Assembly: GCF_000972845.2 (NCBI RefSeq) | Contig: NC_040018.1 | Span: forward strand, 14,729,157-14,793,156 | Source: Larimichthys crocea | Taxonomy: Eukaryota; Chordata; Actinopteri; Sciaenidae | DNA length: 64,000 nt | Reading direction: 5' to 3' | Part shown: positions 32,465 through 43,099 of the stretch, one piece after another | Layout of the letters: each line of letters starts with the position of its first letter | How positions within the stretch are numbered: position 1 is the first letter of the stretch | Translations under genes and position numbers: made by a program | The notes under the pieces: model-generated | Databases searched by the model: none | The model's input: only the letters and a program-made list of their open reading frames with translations | What the model was told of the DNA's origin: nothing

Positions 32465-32705
32465 TAGTATAATCAGAATCAGAAATACTTTATTAATCCC
32501 TGCAGGAAAATTGTGTTTGTTACAGCAGCTCCCAAACGGTAAGTGAGATAGTAAGTGATAGCAAGAAAACAAAATTTTAACCCTATACACCTATGCAATA
32601 TCCTATTTTAACACTATATACACATGTATAAATAACAGTTAAATAAAACCAGTGACAGTAAAATAAAAACCACGTAACCTTGAACTATGCAATATGTAAA
32701 TCTAA
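32465..32705 (+). repeat. Dispersed retroelement tail (actttattaatccc type)
   Basis: AATCAGAAATACTTTATTAA followed by TCCCTGCAGGAAAATTG is a common 3'-end module of fish retroelements. Related modules occur at 42325 and 51893. The element is truncated and non-coding. Confidence 0.65.
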
Positions 32706-32999
32706 AACCTTATAAAGAATTTAATCTTTGAGAGACTACAGAGAATACACTGATTGTTAAAAGTGCAGTAAGCATGTGTGGCAGATTTCACTTATGTATT
32801 GCACAAGCCAGTTCAATAGCTACTGGACTTGTTGGACACAGTTGTCATGAACAGGGAAATTAGCTATAGAGACCGTTGCCTGTACAGGCTGTAAACATGT
32901 TTACTTCTGCTGTTGGACACTTTAATATGGAGGCTTATGGAGACTGACTCTCTTATGCAGCCTGTCTCAAGTGGCTGGTCGAAGAATTACAGTTTTATA

Positions 33000-33190
33000 G
33001 CTCTTCAGCATTGGCTTCATTTCCCAGCACCGCTGCTTGTGTGAAACATGTGACAGGCCCTATGTGGAGAGAGCGTTCAGTCTGTCTGTTCTGGGCTACT
33101 GTAGAAATATGGCGGACTCCATGGAAGAGGACCCGCGGCATCTGTAGATGCAAAAAAAACTCATTTTAAGGCAACAAAAACAGAAAAGTT
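33000..33190 (+). repeat. MITE family fragment
   Basis: It shares the GGCTACTGTAGAAATATGGC and CATGGAAGAGGACCC blocks with the complete copy at 51474-51849, but both terminal repeats are missing. Confidence 0.55.
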
Positions 33191-33429
33191 AATACGGGGG
33201 TGGGTTAAAATAATAAAACAGATTCATCCGTCCAATCCTGTTGTAACGCTGACATTTAACATAGAAAGGGAGTTTTGTCATTTAGCCTGACAGTCTAAAC
33301 TCAGGGCAAAGTGGAGCCCTTTCAATAGCGTCACTAACACGCGACGCACGGCACGTTTCACACACATGCACGCACACACACGCGTACACCGTCACATATC
33401 TGCATGTTTATGAGCGGATAGTTTGTAAC

Positions 33430-36400
33430 ATGGCGTCTAAACGACGACAGGGCGAGAGCAGCAAGACTGAGAAGAAGAAACAGAAGAAGACCTGCGAGGA
33501 GACGGCTGAACTTTGCTCATGTGTCGGAGACGAGGAGGTGAAGAGGGCTGTGAAGGAGGCGTGGAGCCAGAGGAGTCACTACAGACAGGGTCAGTGGACA
33601 AGGAGCGACTCCTCTGAACACCTCAGTGAAGTTAGTGCGTGTTCATCATGCGTGTACTGTAGATCCACGGATCTGCACACCTGTCAGGTTATTATAATGT
33701 TGCTACATGAAAACTGCACAGCAACAATACGCGAGACAGGAAGATCTAAAAAAGTTTTTACCATGAGACTTAACTCACAACAGGACTGCTGTCTGCAGAA
33801 TGTGCACCAGCAACCATGACTGCTTTTTCATTTTTTTTTTTATTTGCCAACAGTTACATACACAAATAATCAGACACAACACAGTGACAAAGACTGGAAA
33901 GGGACAAAGTAATTACTGAATAAATACAATTGGAATCAATTGGAAACCTTTTCAAAAATTCAAAATATGTGATTACAGTAAATCATCTATCACCTTACTC
34001 TGTCTACAAAGATGCAATCAACCAGGACTGATCCTACCTGTGCACACTCTTACTGTCAGTATATATTTTAAATATCGTAGTATATCCTTTTTATATAGCA
34101 TGTCCATATCTATTTATGCAGTGATACTTTCCCAATACTTGTATATGATTAACATAGACAGTAAACTTATTATTCATATTCTATTTTACATTGTTGTTTA
34201 TTGTTCTTTAGTTTACCTAACCTGTTTATTTATTGCTGTAGTTTTAGCTTTTTTTCAGTTATGATTTTTATTGTGGGACAGCACGTTGGTGCAGTGGTTA
34301 GTACTGTTTAATCAACCGGCCCCAGCTGGTTCAATCCTCAGCTGGGGCCTTTCTGTGTGGAGTTTGCATGTTCTGCCCGTGTCTGTGTCCTCCTACAGTC
34401 CAAAGACGTGACCGGAACAGGTTAATTGGTGACTCGAGGTTGGCCGTAGGTGTGAATGTGAGTGTGAATGGTTGTTTGCCTTTATGTGCCCTATGTGATG
34501 AGCTGGTGACTTGTCCAGGGTGTTCCCCGCCTCTCGCCCAAAGTCAGTTGGGAAAGGCTCCAACCCCACCATGACTCTGAGGATAAGCGGTTACAGATAA
34601 TGGATGGATTTTTATTGTTCTGTGTTAAAAGAAAAGTGCCCCAGATGTCCGTATAGGTGTCCATCTTCCATCCAGATATTTTGTATGTCAGTCCCTTCAT
34701 AAGAGGCAGAGTTGCACCCCGCCCCGCTCAATGCCTCAGTACGACCCTCTTAGCTGTAGTAAGACCAGCTGTTCATGAGGCATATAGAAGGGGTAAGACC
34801 AACCTCAACACCCAGGCTGCCAATGACCTTTTTTTTCCATGACACCCCACCATATGTCCCTTAAGGACGACATATGGACAATATGAACTTGTCCTGTATG
34901 GCATTGCTAGCAGAGGTTTGAACTGACTTAATCCTGCCCTATTCATTTTCAGAGGTGTCCAGTTTTTACATTGCATTGATTAAATGGCATCTCAGAGAAG
35001 TTTAGATTGAGCTTTTTAACAACTTCACGGATCAGGATCAACCATCAACCACGTACACATATACCAGTAACTTCTACGTTTGCAAGCAGTGGCAGCTGGT
35101 CAGCTATTTTTAGTGTTTTATGTATTTGTTTGTTTAATTTTGTTTTTTATTATCGGGTGATTTTATTCAATTAATTTAGGATTATTACACAATGCAGTGA
35201 TAATAAAGCGGAATCTAATCTAATAACCTGACAGGAATTGGTTTCTTCATGTTTTTGTGGCTGTATCTCTTCTGACACTCTGAAGCTTGGATTTTTTTAG
35301 CAGTCTTTGCACACACATAAGTTATTTGTCAACATCTCGTGCAGACACATGATGTTCTGTTGTTTACGTGCAGGAGATCTGGAGCTGGACTGCCATCCTT
35401 TCCCTCACTGCATCATCAGAAACTTCCTCGGCAGCAATGCCTTCGTGGAGAACCTGCAGAGAGAACTGCTGGGGCTCAACTTTCACGAGAAGTCCAACGA
35501 TCTGTACAAATTTAAACAGGTGACAATCAAACGGATCATCTCACTGATTTATTCCAGTTTGTGGTGTTGTCATATTGTAACTTTGTTGTTGTTCACGTAC
35601 AGTCAGACGACTTGAAGAAGAGAACTGAGCCACACATCGCAGGACTGAGGTGTGTGTACTGTATATGACAGAGCAGGGCGGCTGTGACTCGGGGTAGAGC
35701 GGGTCGTCCACTAATCAGATGATCAGCGGTTCAATCCCCTCCAGTCTGCATGTCGAAGTGTCCTTGGGAATAAGTATGAGTGGTTAGCTCCTCAAACTGA
35801 TGAGCAGTTGGCACCTTGCATGGCAGCCAATGCCATCGGTGTTTGAATGTGTGTGAATGGGTGAATGAGATACGTACTGTAAAGGTGCTTTGAGTAGTCG
35901 GAAGACTAGAAAGGCGAGTCCATTTACCATTTAGCATGTTACGTTAGCATGAGTTTCTTTTGCAACAGAGTTAAGTAACATGGGATAGTTGTAGTCTTTT
36001 TTCACAGATTTGTTTGTTGATTTTTCAGTGACACCCCAGTATGAAAAGGTAATATTTTGGGTATCAGTACAGTGTCAAATATAACTAGTAATAAAAAAAA
36101 GAAAAACAAATACACAAACCAAGCAAAACAAAAACACAAATTGGTCACCCACTACTAATTAAAAGTCAAAGTTTAATTAAACAGACATGGATAAAAACAT
36201 TCCCCGCATGTTATAAATCCACACAAAGAAAAGCTTTGTACACGCAGCAAACAATCAGGGTGGCTATTCTGGAATAGCCATAAAAATCAATTCCTCAGCT
36301 TGTGCAAAAAATAGTTCCTGAGTTTTATCAAACTTTGCAAGTGAACCTTTCTCCAACTTGACAAACTGAAGAATGTCCCTGATCCAAGCGGAGTAATTTA

Positions 36401-39400
36401 AGTATGAAGGAGAGGCCACAGAACACGCAAAAAGCCCTGTATAGACAGTTCAGTTTGTCCGGTCTAGGCTACTGTAGAAACACGGTGATTCAACATGGAC
36501 ATGAAGCCCCTGTAGATGTAAAAGGCTCATAAGGTATCAAAAGGTAACAAAAACATAATGAATCTTATTTTTTAGGTGATTATACACCAATGAAAACATA
36601 GCTATACATATTATATTTAGTTCCTGCCATTTTCTGTAAATAAAGCCACCAAGATGTTACACACTGGACCTTTTCAAGCACCCATTGTCCACTGTTAATT
36701 TATTGCTATAAATATTTCCCACCTGCCTTCCTCAAAAGCCCGAGATTAGTTATCGATATATATATATAGTTATTAGTTGGTCATTCTGTTGCTCTTTTTC
36801 ATACCTGATAAACTGAAATGCATCACTACATTTTGTTTGATTTGACAGATACTGTACTTTTTCTGCTTGACAAAATGCTTCACTTTAAAGTACGTTTACT
36901 CACCTGATATCTCATCCGGAGGGAACAGCTCAAATTTAAATACTGCAATTTATTTACTCACCTGATATCTCAGCGTTTCAAAGCTTTTGCTTTGACACAA
37001 ATACAGAGCGCACATTGCAGTCATTCCCCTACAAAATATTCAACAAAGACACCTGATATAGATTTAAATAAGTTAAAATAAGTTGTTTTATTGGAGCAGC
37101 GTTGGCCCAGTGGTTGTGAGACATTCTGGGGGTTTATTTATCAGCTCCACCAGGTGGAGCCAGAGATTACATCTGACTCCTAATTAGTATGTTTCCTTCA
37201 TTTAGTGCTGTCGAGTGTGAAATGTAGCATTAACATTTGCCGTGGCAGAGCTGTACTGCAGACTTGATGGAAAATGGATTCAGCTGCAGTCAATCACCTG
37301 TGAGCACAAGGTGATGCTTGTTATTCAGTGTGAGTTATTACAGCAGTGTACATGTTGGAGCTTTCAAACAGATGACTAAAAACAAAGCTGGCCCTGTAGA
37401 ATTATGCAGCCATAAGACCTGCCAAGAGGTTCAGTGTTTGAACCACGTCCAAGAAAAATGGAAACAAACAATCTTAACGGATAAATCAAGACTAAAAGGA
37501 GCTGAGTGTCAAATCTGAATACAAGACAACACCTCTGAGACTCGTACATTACCCAGAGAGCAAAAAATATGTACAAACCTCTCCTTTATTAAGAAATAAT
37601 GTGCAGTTTTTTTATTACAATTATGACACGCTGTGTTTACAGTCGACAAACTCTAATTTCTTCTAAATACTTCATACATTTGTGATTATATGGTGCTACA
37701 CCTACTGAGGAAATACAGCCCTGGAGAATAAATACCGTAATTAGATGCACAATAACGACCCCCTCTTGTGATCATCTATTATTTATGTCACAACAAAATG
37801 TCATGATAGGTTTGAACGGTGCAACAATCTGTCTGATTGGTGAGGCTTATACAAGGTCAAAGATTCAGCTTTATTCTCATTGTCAATACAGTGAATGAAA
37901 TGCAGTTTGCATTAATCCGTTGTCTGTTTTCAGGGCAGCGTTGTTTGGTCCTTTCCGTTCCTGGCTCGGGGGGGTGTTGGGAGTTGAACTGGAGCCCACA
38001 GTGGATATTTCATGTGCCAGATATGAATACACAGGTGAGATTTGTCATGTTTTGGGCTCATTTGGTCAATTTTTTTGATGATTTGATGACTCCCAACAAC
38101 TTTCCCGTTCTCTCTCTAGATGTTCTTTTGTGTCATGATGATGAGTTGGAGGGGAGACGCGTTGCTTTCATTCTGTACCTCGTGCCTCCATGGCAGAGCA
38201 GTGATGGGGGAACCCTCGACCTTTACTCAACAGACAGTGAGTATCCTGCTTGGTGTGTGTGGTGTGTGCTTTTAGACAACAGAAGTCTTATATGTTCTTC
38301 ATCTTCAGGTAACTTTCAACCACAGAGTATAGTGAAGTCAATCGTACCCTCTTCGAACACGCTCGTCCTTTTTGAAGTTTCTCCAGTTTCCTTTCACCAA
38401 GTAAGAAGAACCTCCCTCTCCCTTTTCACCACTGTTGTATCTTTGGTTGCAGATCAATAACATGTGGCGTGTTTGCTCAGGTGTCAGAGGTTTTGACAGA
38501 AGACAAGAGTCGTCTGTCTCTGGGCGGCTGGTTTCACGGGGCGTCTTTGGAACGTCCTCCTCGATACATAGAGGCCCCCATCCCACGGAGCCCACACTTG
38601 CCGAGAGATGTGAGTTTGGTCGAACATGTACAAAGATGTATACAGTTTTAATCAACCATGTTTATTGGAGCAATTCATTCTTTTGGGAAATACACTTAGT
38701 TGATTTCTTGGAGGTACTTGGATGAGAAGCTCTCACCCTTTAGCTTAGCTTAGCATAATGACTGGGGATGGTACAGTACATGGGACGCATGCTCTACCAG
38801 ATGAGCTGCTGGGATGCTCCATGTCTCCCCAAAGAAGGGTGGTTATGTGTGTGATTATTTTTTGACCAGGAACAGTGACCTCCTGAATAGGAGCTATGAT
38901 CCTGGCTTCAACTTGTTTTTTAACAGACACTGCAACCGTAGTATCTGCCTTTTTTATTTAACTCTGAGCAAGTGTATTTCCAAAAATGTCAAACTGTTTT
39001 TTAACAGACAGCCTGTGTTCCTACTGACGTTTGTTTGTGTTCATCACAGGAAACACTGCTGCTGGAGTGGGTCAATCCAGTGTACCTGGACATATCCTAT
39101 CAAGAGCAGATTCAGGAGGAGTTTGAGGACAGCTCTGAAATTCAGCTCAAAGATTTTCTTAAGGTAATCTCTCGCTTGTTTGTTTGTTTTTTGACCTGCC
39201 TTGCTTGTGTCTGCTCGTTCATGTTGGCTGATTGTGTGTCTGTCCTCAGGAGGAGAAGTTCAGGGAGGTGAGTGAAGCACTGCGACTCACTCAGATTCAG
39301 TGGACGAAGAGAGGGCCGCCCAACAAGAGGTTGAGCACAGATCATTTTGTTAACAGAGTGTAATTCTTATGTGTTCTGTGCTGGACAGCATATTCTAAGA

Positions 39401-40275
39401 CTGATTACATGCACTGCATCTGTGTGCTTTCAGATGCTATGAAGTAGCTTCTCTGGATACCCTGCCGCTGTGTGTGAGTGCCTGTTGGGAGCTGCTGCGT
39501 TCAGAGGCTTTCTTCCTGCTTCTCTCCAATTTCACAGGCCTTCGATTGCACTACCTGTGTCCTGCTGATGATGACGACGATGAGGATAAAGATGAAGGGA
39601 AAGAGAAGGAGAAGGAGGAGGACAGCGCCACAGGTTCTTCGACGGAAGCACAATCAGCAGATACAAGCAGAGAGAAAGGTGTGCGACAGTTTGTTCAGCC
39701 TGTACAGCTGTGTGTGTGTGTGTGTGTTTATTTTTTGTGACCCGTTTGTTCTTTAGAGCTGAGCACACCTGTATGTTGTGGTGAACTGCGTCGATGGTGT
39801 CATGGCGGCTACACTCTGTTGCATGATGCAGAAGCAGCACGGGCAGAGTACGCTCTGGACCTTGTTTTGCCTTTTTGTGGTGCGGGTGAGTCTACACACA
39901 CACACACACACACACACACTGTCAGTCAATATTGTGACTGTAACAACACTTGAATTGTCTCTCATAGACTGGCAGTCAGAGTTTGGAGGCTTCACGTGTT
40001 ATGTTGCCAATGAAGAAGACGAGGAGGTGAGTGTTGATTACTGCACAGAGTATACTCGTACATACATGTGTGGGCATGTACATGTGTTGATTGTCATCAT
40101 TACTCTGGTTTCCTCGTCACAGCTTCTGACAGTGCATCCAGAGGACAATTCCCTCGCCCTCGTCTACAGAGACAAAGAGACCCTCAAATTTGTCAAACAC
40201 GTCAACCACAAAAGCTCATCTGATTCTGCTACCTGCAGAGCACTGTATGACTTCTCTTTTGTGTACTATGAATAA
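33430..40275 (+). CDS. ogfod1: OGFOD1, 2-oxoglutarate/Fe(II) ribosomal prolyl hydroxylase
   Basis: OGFOD1 hydroxylates a proline of ribosomal protein uS12 (RPS23) and acts in translation and stress responses. Thirteen exons: 33430-33589, 35374-35519, 35603-35649, 37934-38034, 38120-38236, 38309-38400, 38481-38609, 39050-39163, 39250-39329, 39434-39678, 39757-39885, 39968-40026, 40123-40275. All are in phase; 523 aa (human 542). The catalytic dioxygenase domain shows the iron ligands H157 and D159 ([12 protein letters not shown]) and H220 (SPVSFHQ), and the 2-oxoglutarate-binding arginine R232 ([13 protein letters not shown]). The second, inactive double-stranded beta-helix domain follows and ends [10 protein letters not shown]...FSFVYYE. 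An acidic Asp/Glu linker lies in exon 10. The first coding exon has a Lys-rich N terminus. Intron 3 holds a SINE. Confidence 0.98.
34270..34612 (+). repeat. tRNA-headed SINE-like repeat in ogfod1 intron 1
   Basis: The left part has tRNA-like A- and B-box stretches (GTGCAGTGGTTAGTACTG and GGTTCAATCC). The body has the family-typical GTGTGGAGTTTGCATGTTCT and GTGTGAATGTGAGTGTGAAT blocks and the end has GAGGATAAGCGGTTACAGAT. This is a widespread teleost repeat; a reversed partial copy lies at 11725-11925. Confidence 0.75.
35672..35938 (+). mobile_element. tRNA-derived SINE in ogfod1 intron 3
   Basis: The head (GGGTAGAGCGGGTCGTCCAC and CGGTTCAATCC) is tRNA-like with A and B boxes. The tail has GGTGTTTGAATGTGTGTGAA, GTGCTTTGAGTAGTCGGAAG and TCCATTTACCATTTA, typical of a teleost SINE family. 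A reversed copy lies at 40288-40565. Confidence 0.8.
36420..36675 (+). repeat. MITE family copy, right end preserved
   Basis: The copy ends in TGTTACACACTGGACCTTTT and contains the CTACTGTAGAAA core and the TTATACACCAATGAAAACAT block seen in the full element at 51474. The left terminal repeat is not recognisable. It lies in ogfod1 intron 3. Confidence 0.65.
38735..38830 (-). repeat. tRNA-like SINE head, minus orientation, ogfod1 intron 7
   Basis: Read on the minus strand it contains CAGCTCATCTGGTAGAGCAT, an A-box-like tRNA segment, followed by a tail of TAAGCTAAGCTAA repeats. It is short and decayed. Confidence 0.5.
39894..39919 (+). repeat. (AC)n microsatellite
   Basis: About 13 AC units directly downstream of the ogfod1 exon 11 donor. 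Confidence 0.9.
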
Positions 40276-40276
40276 A
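40271..40276 (+). terminator. ogfod1: AATAAA overlapping the ogfod1 stop codon
   Basis: The end of the reading frame, GAA TAA A, contains AATAAA with the stop codon inside it. If used, the 3' UTR would be only about 10-30 nt. No other clear hexamer follows before the SINE at 40288. Confidence 0.45.
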
Positions 40277-40287
40277 TATATATAGTA

Positions 40288-40565
40288 AAATGGCTTGTGT
40301 TTGTATTTACATAGCACCTTTCTGGTATACTGACTACACAACGTGCTTTTACAACACGTCTCATTCACACACCGATGACAGTGCAGCATTTTGATCGTAT
40401 CCTCTGTTAACACATAGCTGCCAGCTGCTCATCAGGAGTGATACAGCAATTCTTATCCAGACTGATACGAAGCTCAAGCATACTCACGGCTATTGGAGGT
40501 TCAGTATTTTGCTCATTTCGCACACTTGGACTGGACCTGGGGTGCCGGTCACAGCCACAAATATA
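40288..40565 (-). mobile_element. tRNA-derived SINE, minus orientation, just after ogfod1 stop
   Basis: This is a reversed copy of the family at 35672-35938. Matching blocks are AAATGG near its start (the SINE 3' tail), TAGCACCTTTCTGG, TCTCATTCACACACCGATG, CTGCTCATCAG and the closing GTCACAGCCAC. It starts about 12 bp after the ogfod1 TAA. Confidence 0.65.
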
Positions 40566-41630
40566 TTTTGATGGTTTCTTGACTGCTTTGTTTAATTTTT
40601 TTTAAGGTGTTGTGCACAGAAACACTTGACATGGATTTGTTGTGTATACAGATGCTGAGCTGGTGCTTTTGCTCAAGAACTTAAACGTGTCAGCAGAAAG
40701 TGCTAAGGATGAACTCAATAACTCTTTGATTATTGAACCAGCATCAGCAGATTAAGTTTTATTATATATTGATCCCCTTTTATAAATTTGCTGTTAAATT
40801 AGATAGCTGTTAGTGCATGTTCATTTAATGAAAATTACAAGTTGAACAATAGGCAGTGTCATTATTATTATTGTAGCCCTGAGCTAAACGGACGTAGATG
40901 GGATGAGAGCGCTGACCCAGACTTTTCCTTGAAGATAAGACAGGGTTCAACCATTTTATTGAAACAAAACTAGTAGTAGAACAGTCTGTGATTAAATTAT
41001 TCAACATTTGATTTTATCTGCTCTAAAAAGTGTAGTTTAAAAATCATCATAGAAGACATATCAGTGTCATTATTTCTTAACTCAGGGCTGTAGTGATAAT
41101 TACTATTGAATAGTCCATTCACTTGTATGTAAAATAGTAATCTTCAAATGTTCTGTCTGTCCAAAACTCAAAGCTATGATATTAAACAGTGGAAAAGCTA
41201 GATACCACCGAACTGATTAATTTGCTTTCTGATTTTTTTTTTTTTTTGATATCCTGTTAATCAATTAATCCATTAATTATGTGCCCATTTCAAGTAAAGC
41301 AATGTAGGTCCCCTCTGTTAACACGAATAGAAACAGTTTATATAACCACAGTGCTGAAACACGAGTCCTGTAGAGAAAGTGGAGAAAAATCAATGCAGTC
41401 GTTAAAATTGACTGCATAATCACGTTCCCTCAAGCACTTCTCTGTTTTCTCGTTTCATTGATGGTTTTAACTCATCGGTTTTTGTCCTTACAATAGTTCT
41501 TACGTAAGGATTCACAGCGGGGAGACATAAGGTGTGTGACTCAAACTATGTGCCCTACATATGGAGTCCTGCAGTGAAAAAAATAAAGCCACTTCCTTCC
41601 TGTCATGATTTTCTCCCCCCTCCAGGCGAC
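40566..41630. other. Intergenic, AT rich, no gene seen
   Basis: Only short ORFs with no recognisable similarity. A T-run lies at 41236-41248. Confidence 0.5.
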
Positions 41631-41639
41631 GTGTTGATT

Positions 41640-41762
41640 TCAACCAATCAGGGCGTCTCTTGCTTTCCGCTCAGCCAATGGGAAGCCGGGAAGGTATTAC
41701 TGTGTCAGTGGGTGTGATCCTCCAGGAGGAAGCGTCACCGAACAATATAACAAAGTTTGAAG
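41640..41762 (+). promoter_or_regulatory. tradd: Probable tradd promoter and noncoding exon 1
   Basis: Two CCAAT boxes (41644-41648 in ACCAATCAG, and 41675-41679 in GCCAATGGG) precede a strong donor, GAAG|GTAAGT, at 41763. The following 350 bp is CpG rich. The next acceptor in the right place is 4 kb downstream, just 3 bp before the tradd ATG. The link to tradd is inference. Confidence 0.5.
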
Positions 41763-42271
41763 GTAAGTTTGCACCGACTTTAAATAAACATTACTCCACG
41801 CAGCGGTGAGTTAGACGTCCCGTCAGCCCGGTGCGGTGTCTTTTAGCTGAGCAGTCCGTGTGGTCGAACCGTGGCTAAAGTTTAACGGCGGCTGTACGTG
41901 AGGTTTGCTGTCCACCGACGTCCATTCACGTCTCTAACGTGACGCTTTGAAACAGCAGCTCGTCACACACAGACTGCTCCTGTGTCCGGTGGGTCGAATA
42001 AAAAACCCCACGTACACCTCCTCTGGATAAATGACTCACACCTGCGCCAGGTAACCAGCTAGCTCACGTGCTCCTCTTCCCGAAAGTCAGGGTCGCTTAG
42101 CAACCACTTCTTTAGATATGGCTGCTGTTAACTGATTTACAATCACGCGGGCATTAAAGTCATTTATAGTCCAATATGTTTGTATTTGTTCTCACACGAG
42201 TCACCATAAAAACCTCCAGAAGTATTGCAAACTGTATTTGATCAATAACTTAACTAATAATTACAATATAC

Positions 42272-42272
<1 letters not shown>

Positions 42273-42324
<52 letters not shown>

Positions 42325-42325
42325 C
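42273..42325 (+). repeat. (GATA)n microsatellite joined to a retroelement tail
   Basis: About 13 GATA units run directly into ACTTTATTGATTCTGAGG, the 3'-end module of a retroelement family. Such simple repeats commonly form at the 3' ends of these elements. Confidence 0.85.
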
Positions 42326-42617
42326 TTTATTGATTCTGAGGCCAATTCAAGCATCTACAGTAAACACAACACAGTAAACATACGTTAAATGTAACCTATA
42401 ACATAAATCTGCCTTTAAATTAAGCATGTGCTATTTACAGATGGAAAACTATATTAAAGTAAAAATAGAAACTTTTTTTTATAGGAATAAGAAATAAAAC
42501 TACAGATAGAGATAGAGATTAGACGTTTCAGTTTGATGCTCTACAAACAGTAGTTTTACAAAAGCTGTATAGCTTGATGGGTTCACATGTTTTTCCTATT
42601 TCATATCTCCAAACAAT

Positions 42618-43065
42618 CCGACCTGCCACTTCATTAAGGTACACTTGTACAGTCCAGTGTGATCCAACACAACAACTCTGCCATAAATTCAACTTTCACA
42701 CGCTTATAATGTTTCATTTTTTGTTGACACTGTCAGAGAGGTGTTCATTCTCCTTTATGTTTATTATTGAGGTCTTAATGTGTGCTGTTGTTGTACAGGA
42801 GTGCATTATAATAATATTATGGCCTTCTCATATATATGTATGTGGGGTGGCCAAAATATTAGAAACTAAAATATAATGTAGTCCACTACACTACAGCAAA
42901 CCTCAATCATAAACATAATAGTTAAATTAATACCTCTCTGACAGTGTCAACAAAAACTGAAACATTATAAGCTCTGATAAAGGAAAATTTATGGCAGAGT
43001 TGTTGTATTGGATCACATTGAAGTGTACAAGTGTATCTAATGACGTGGCCGGTTGGTGTTTATAG
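42618..43065. mobile_element. Foldback (long inverted repeat) element
   Basis: The left arm (about 42618-42760) is the reverse complement of the right arm (about 42932-43065). Paired blocks include AACTCTGCCATAAATT, TTGTTGACACTGTCAGAGAG and TATAATGTTTCA on the left, matched by CTCTCTGACAGTGTCAACAA, TGAAACATTATA and AATTTATGGCAGAGTT on the right. The central loop is about 170 bp. No transposase is present. It lies in the presumed tradd first intron. Confidence 0.85.
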
Positions 43066-43099
43066 TCACTGTAACTTTTTGTGGAGCTGGTGGGGTCTT

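Larger units (their letters stand above)
31820..33300. other. Intergenic spacer with repeats between nudt21 and ogfod1
   Basis: No gene seen. It contains a 43-bp tandem duplication (32109-32194), an 'actttattaatccc' repeat tail (32465-32705) and a fragment of the GGTCCAGTGTGTAGG-type MITE family (about 33000-33190). Confidence 0.6.
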
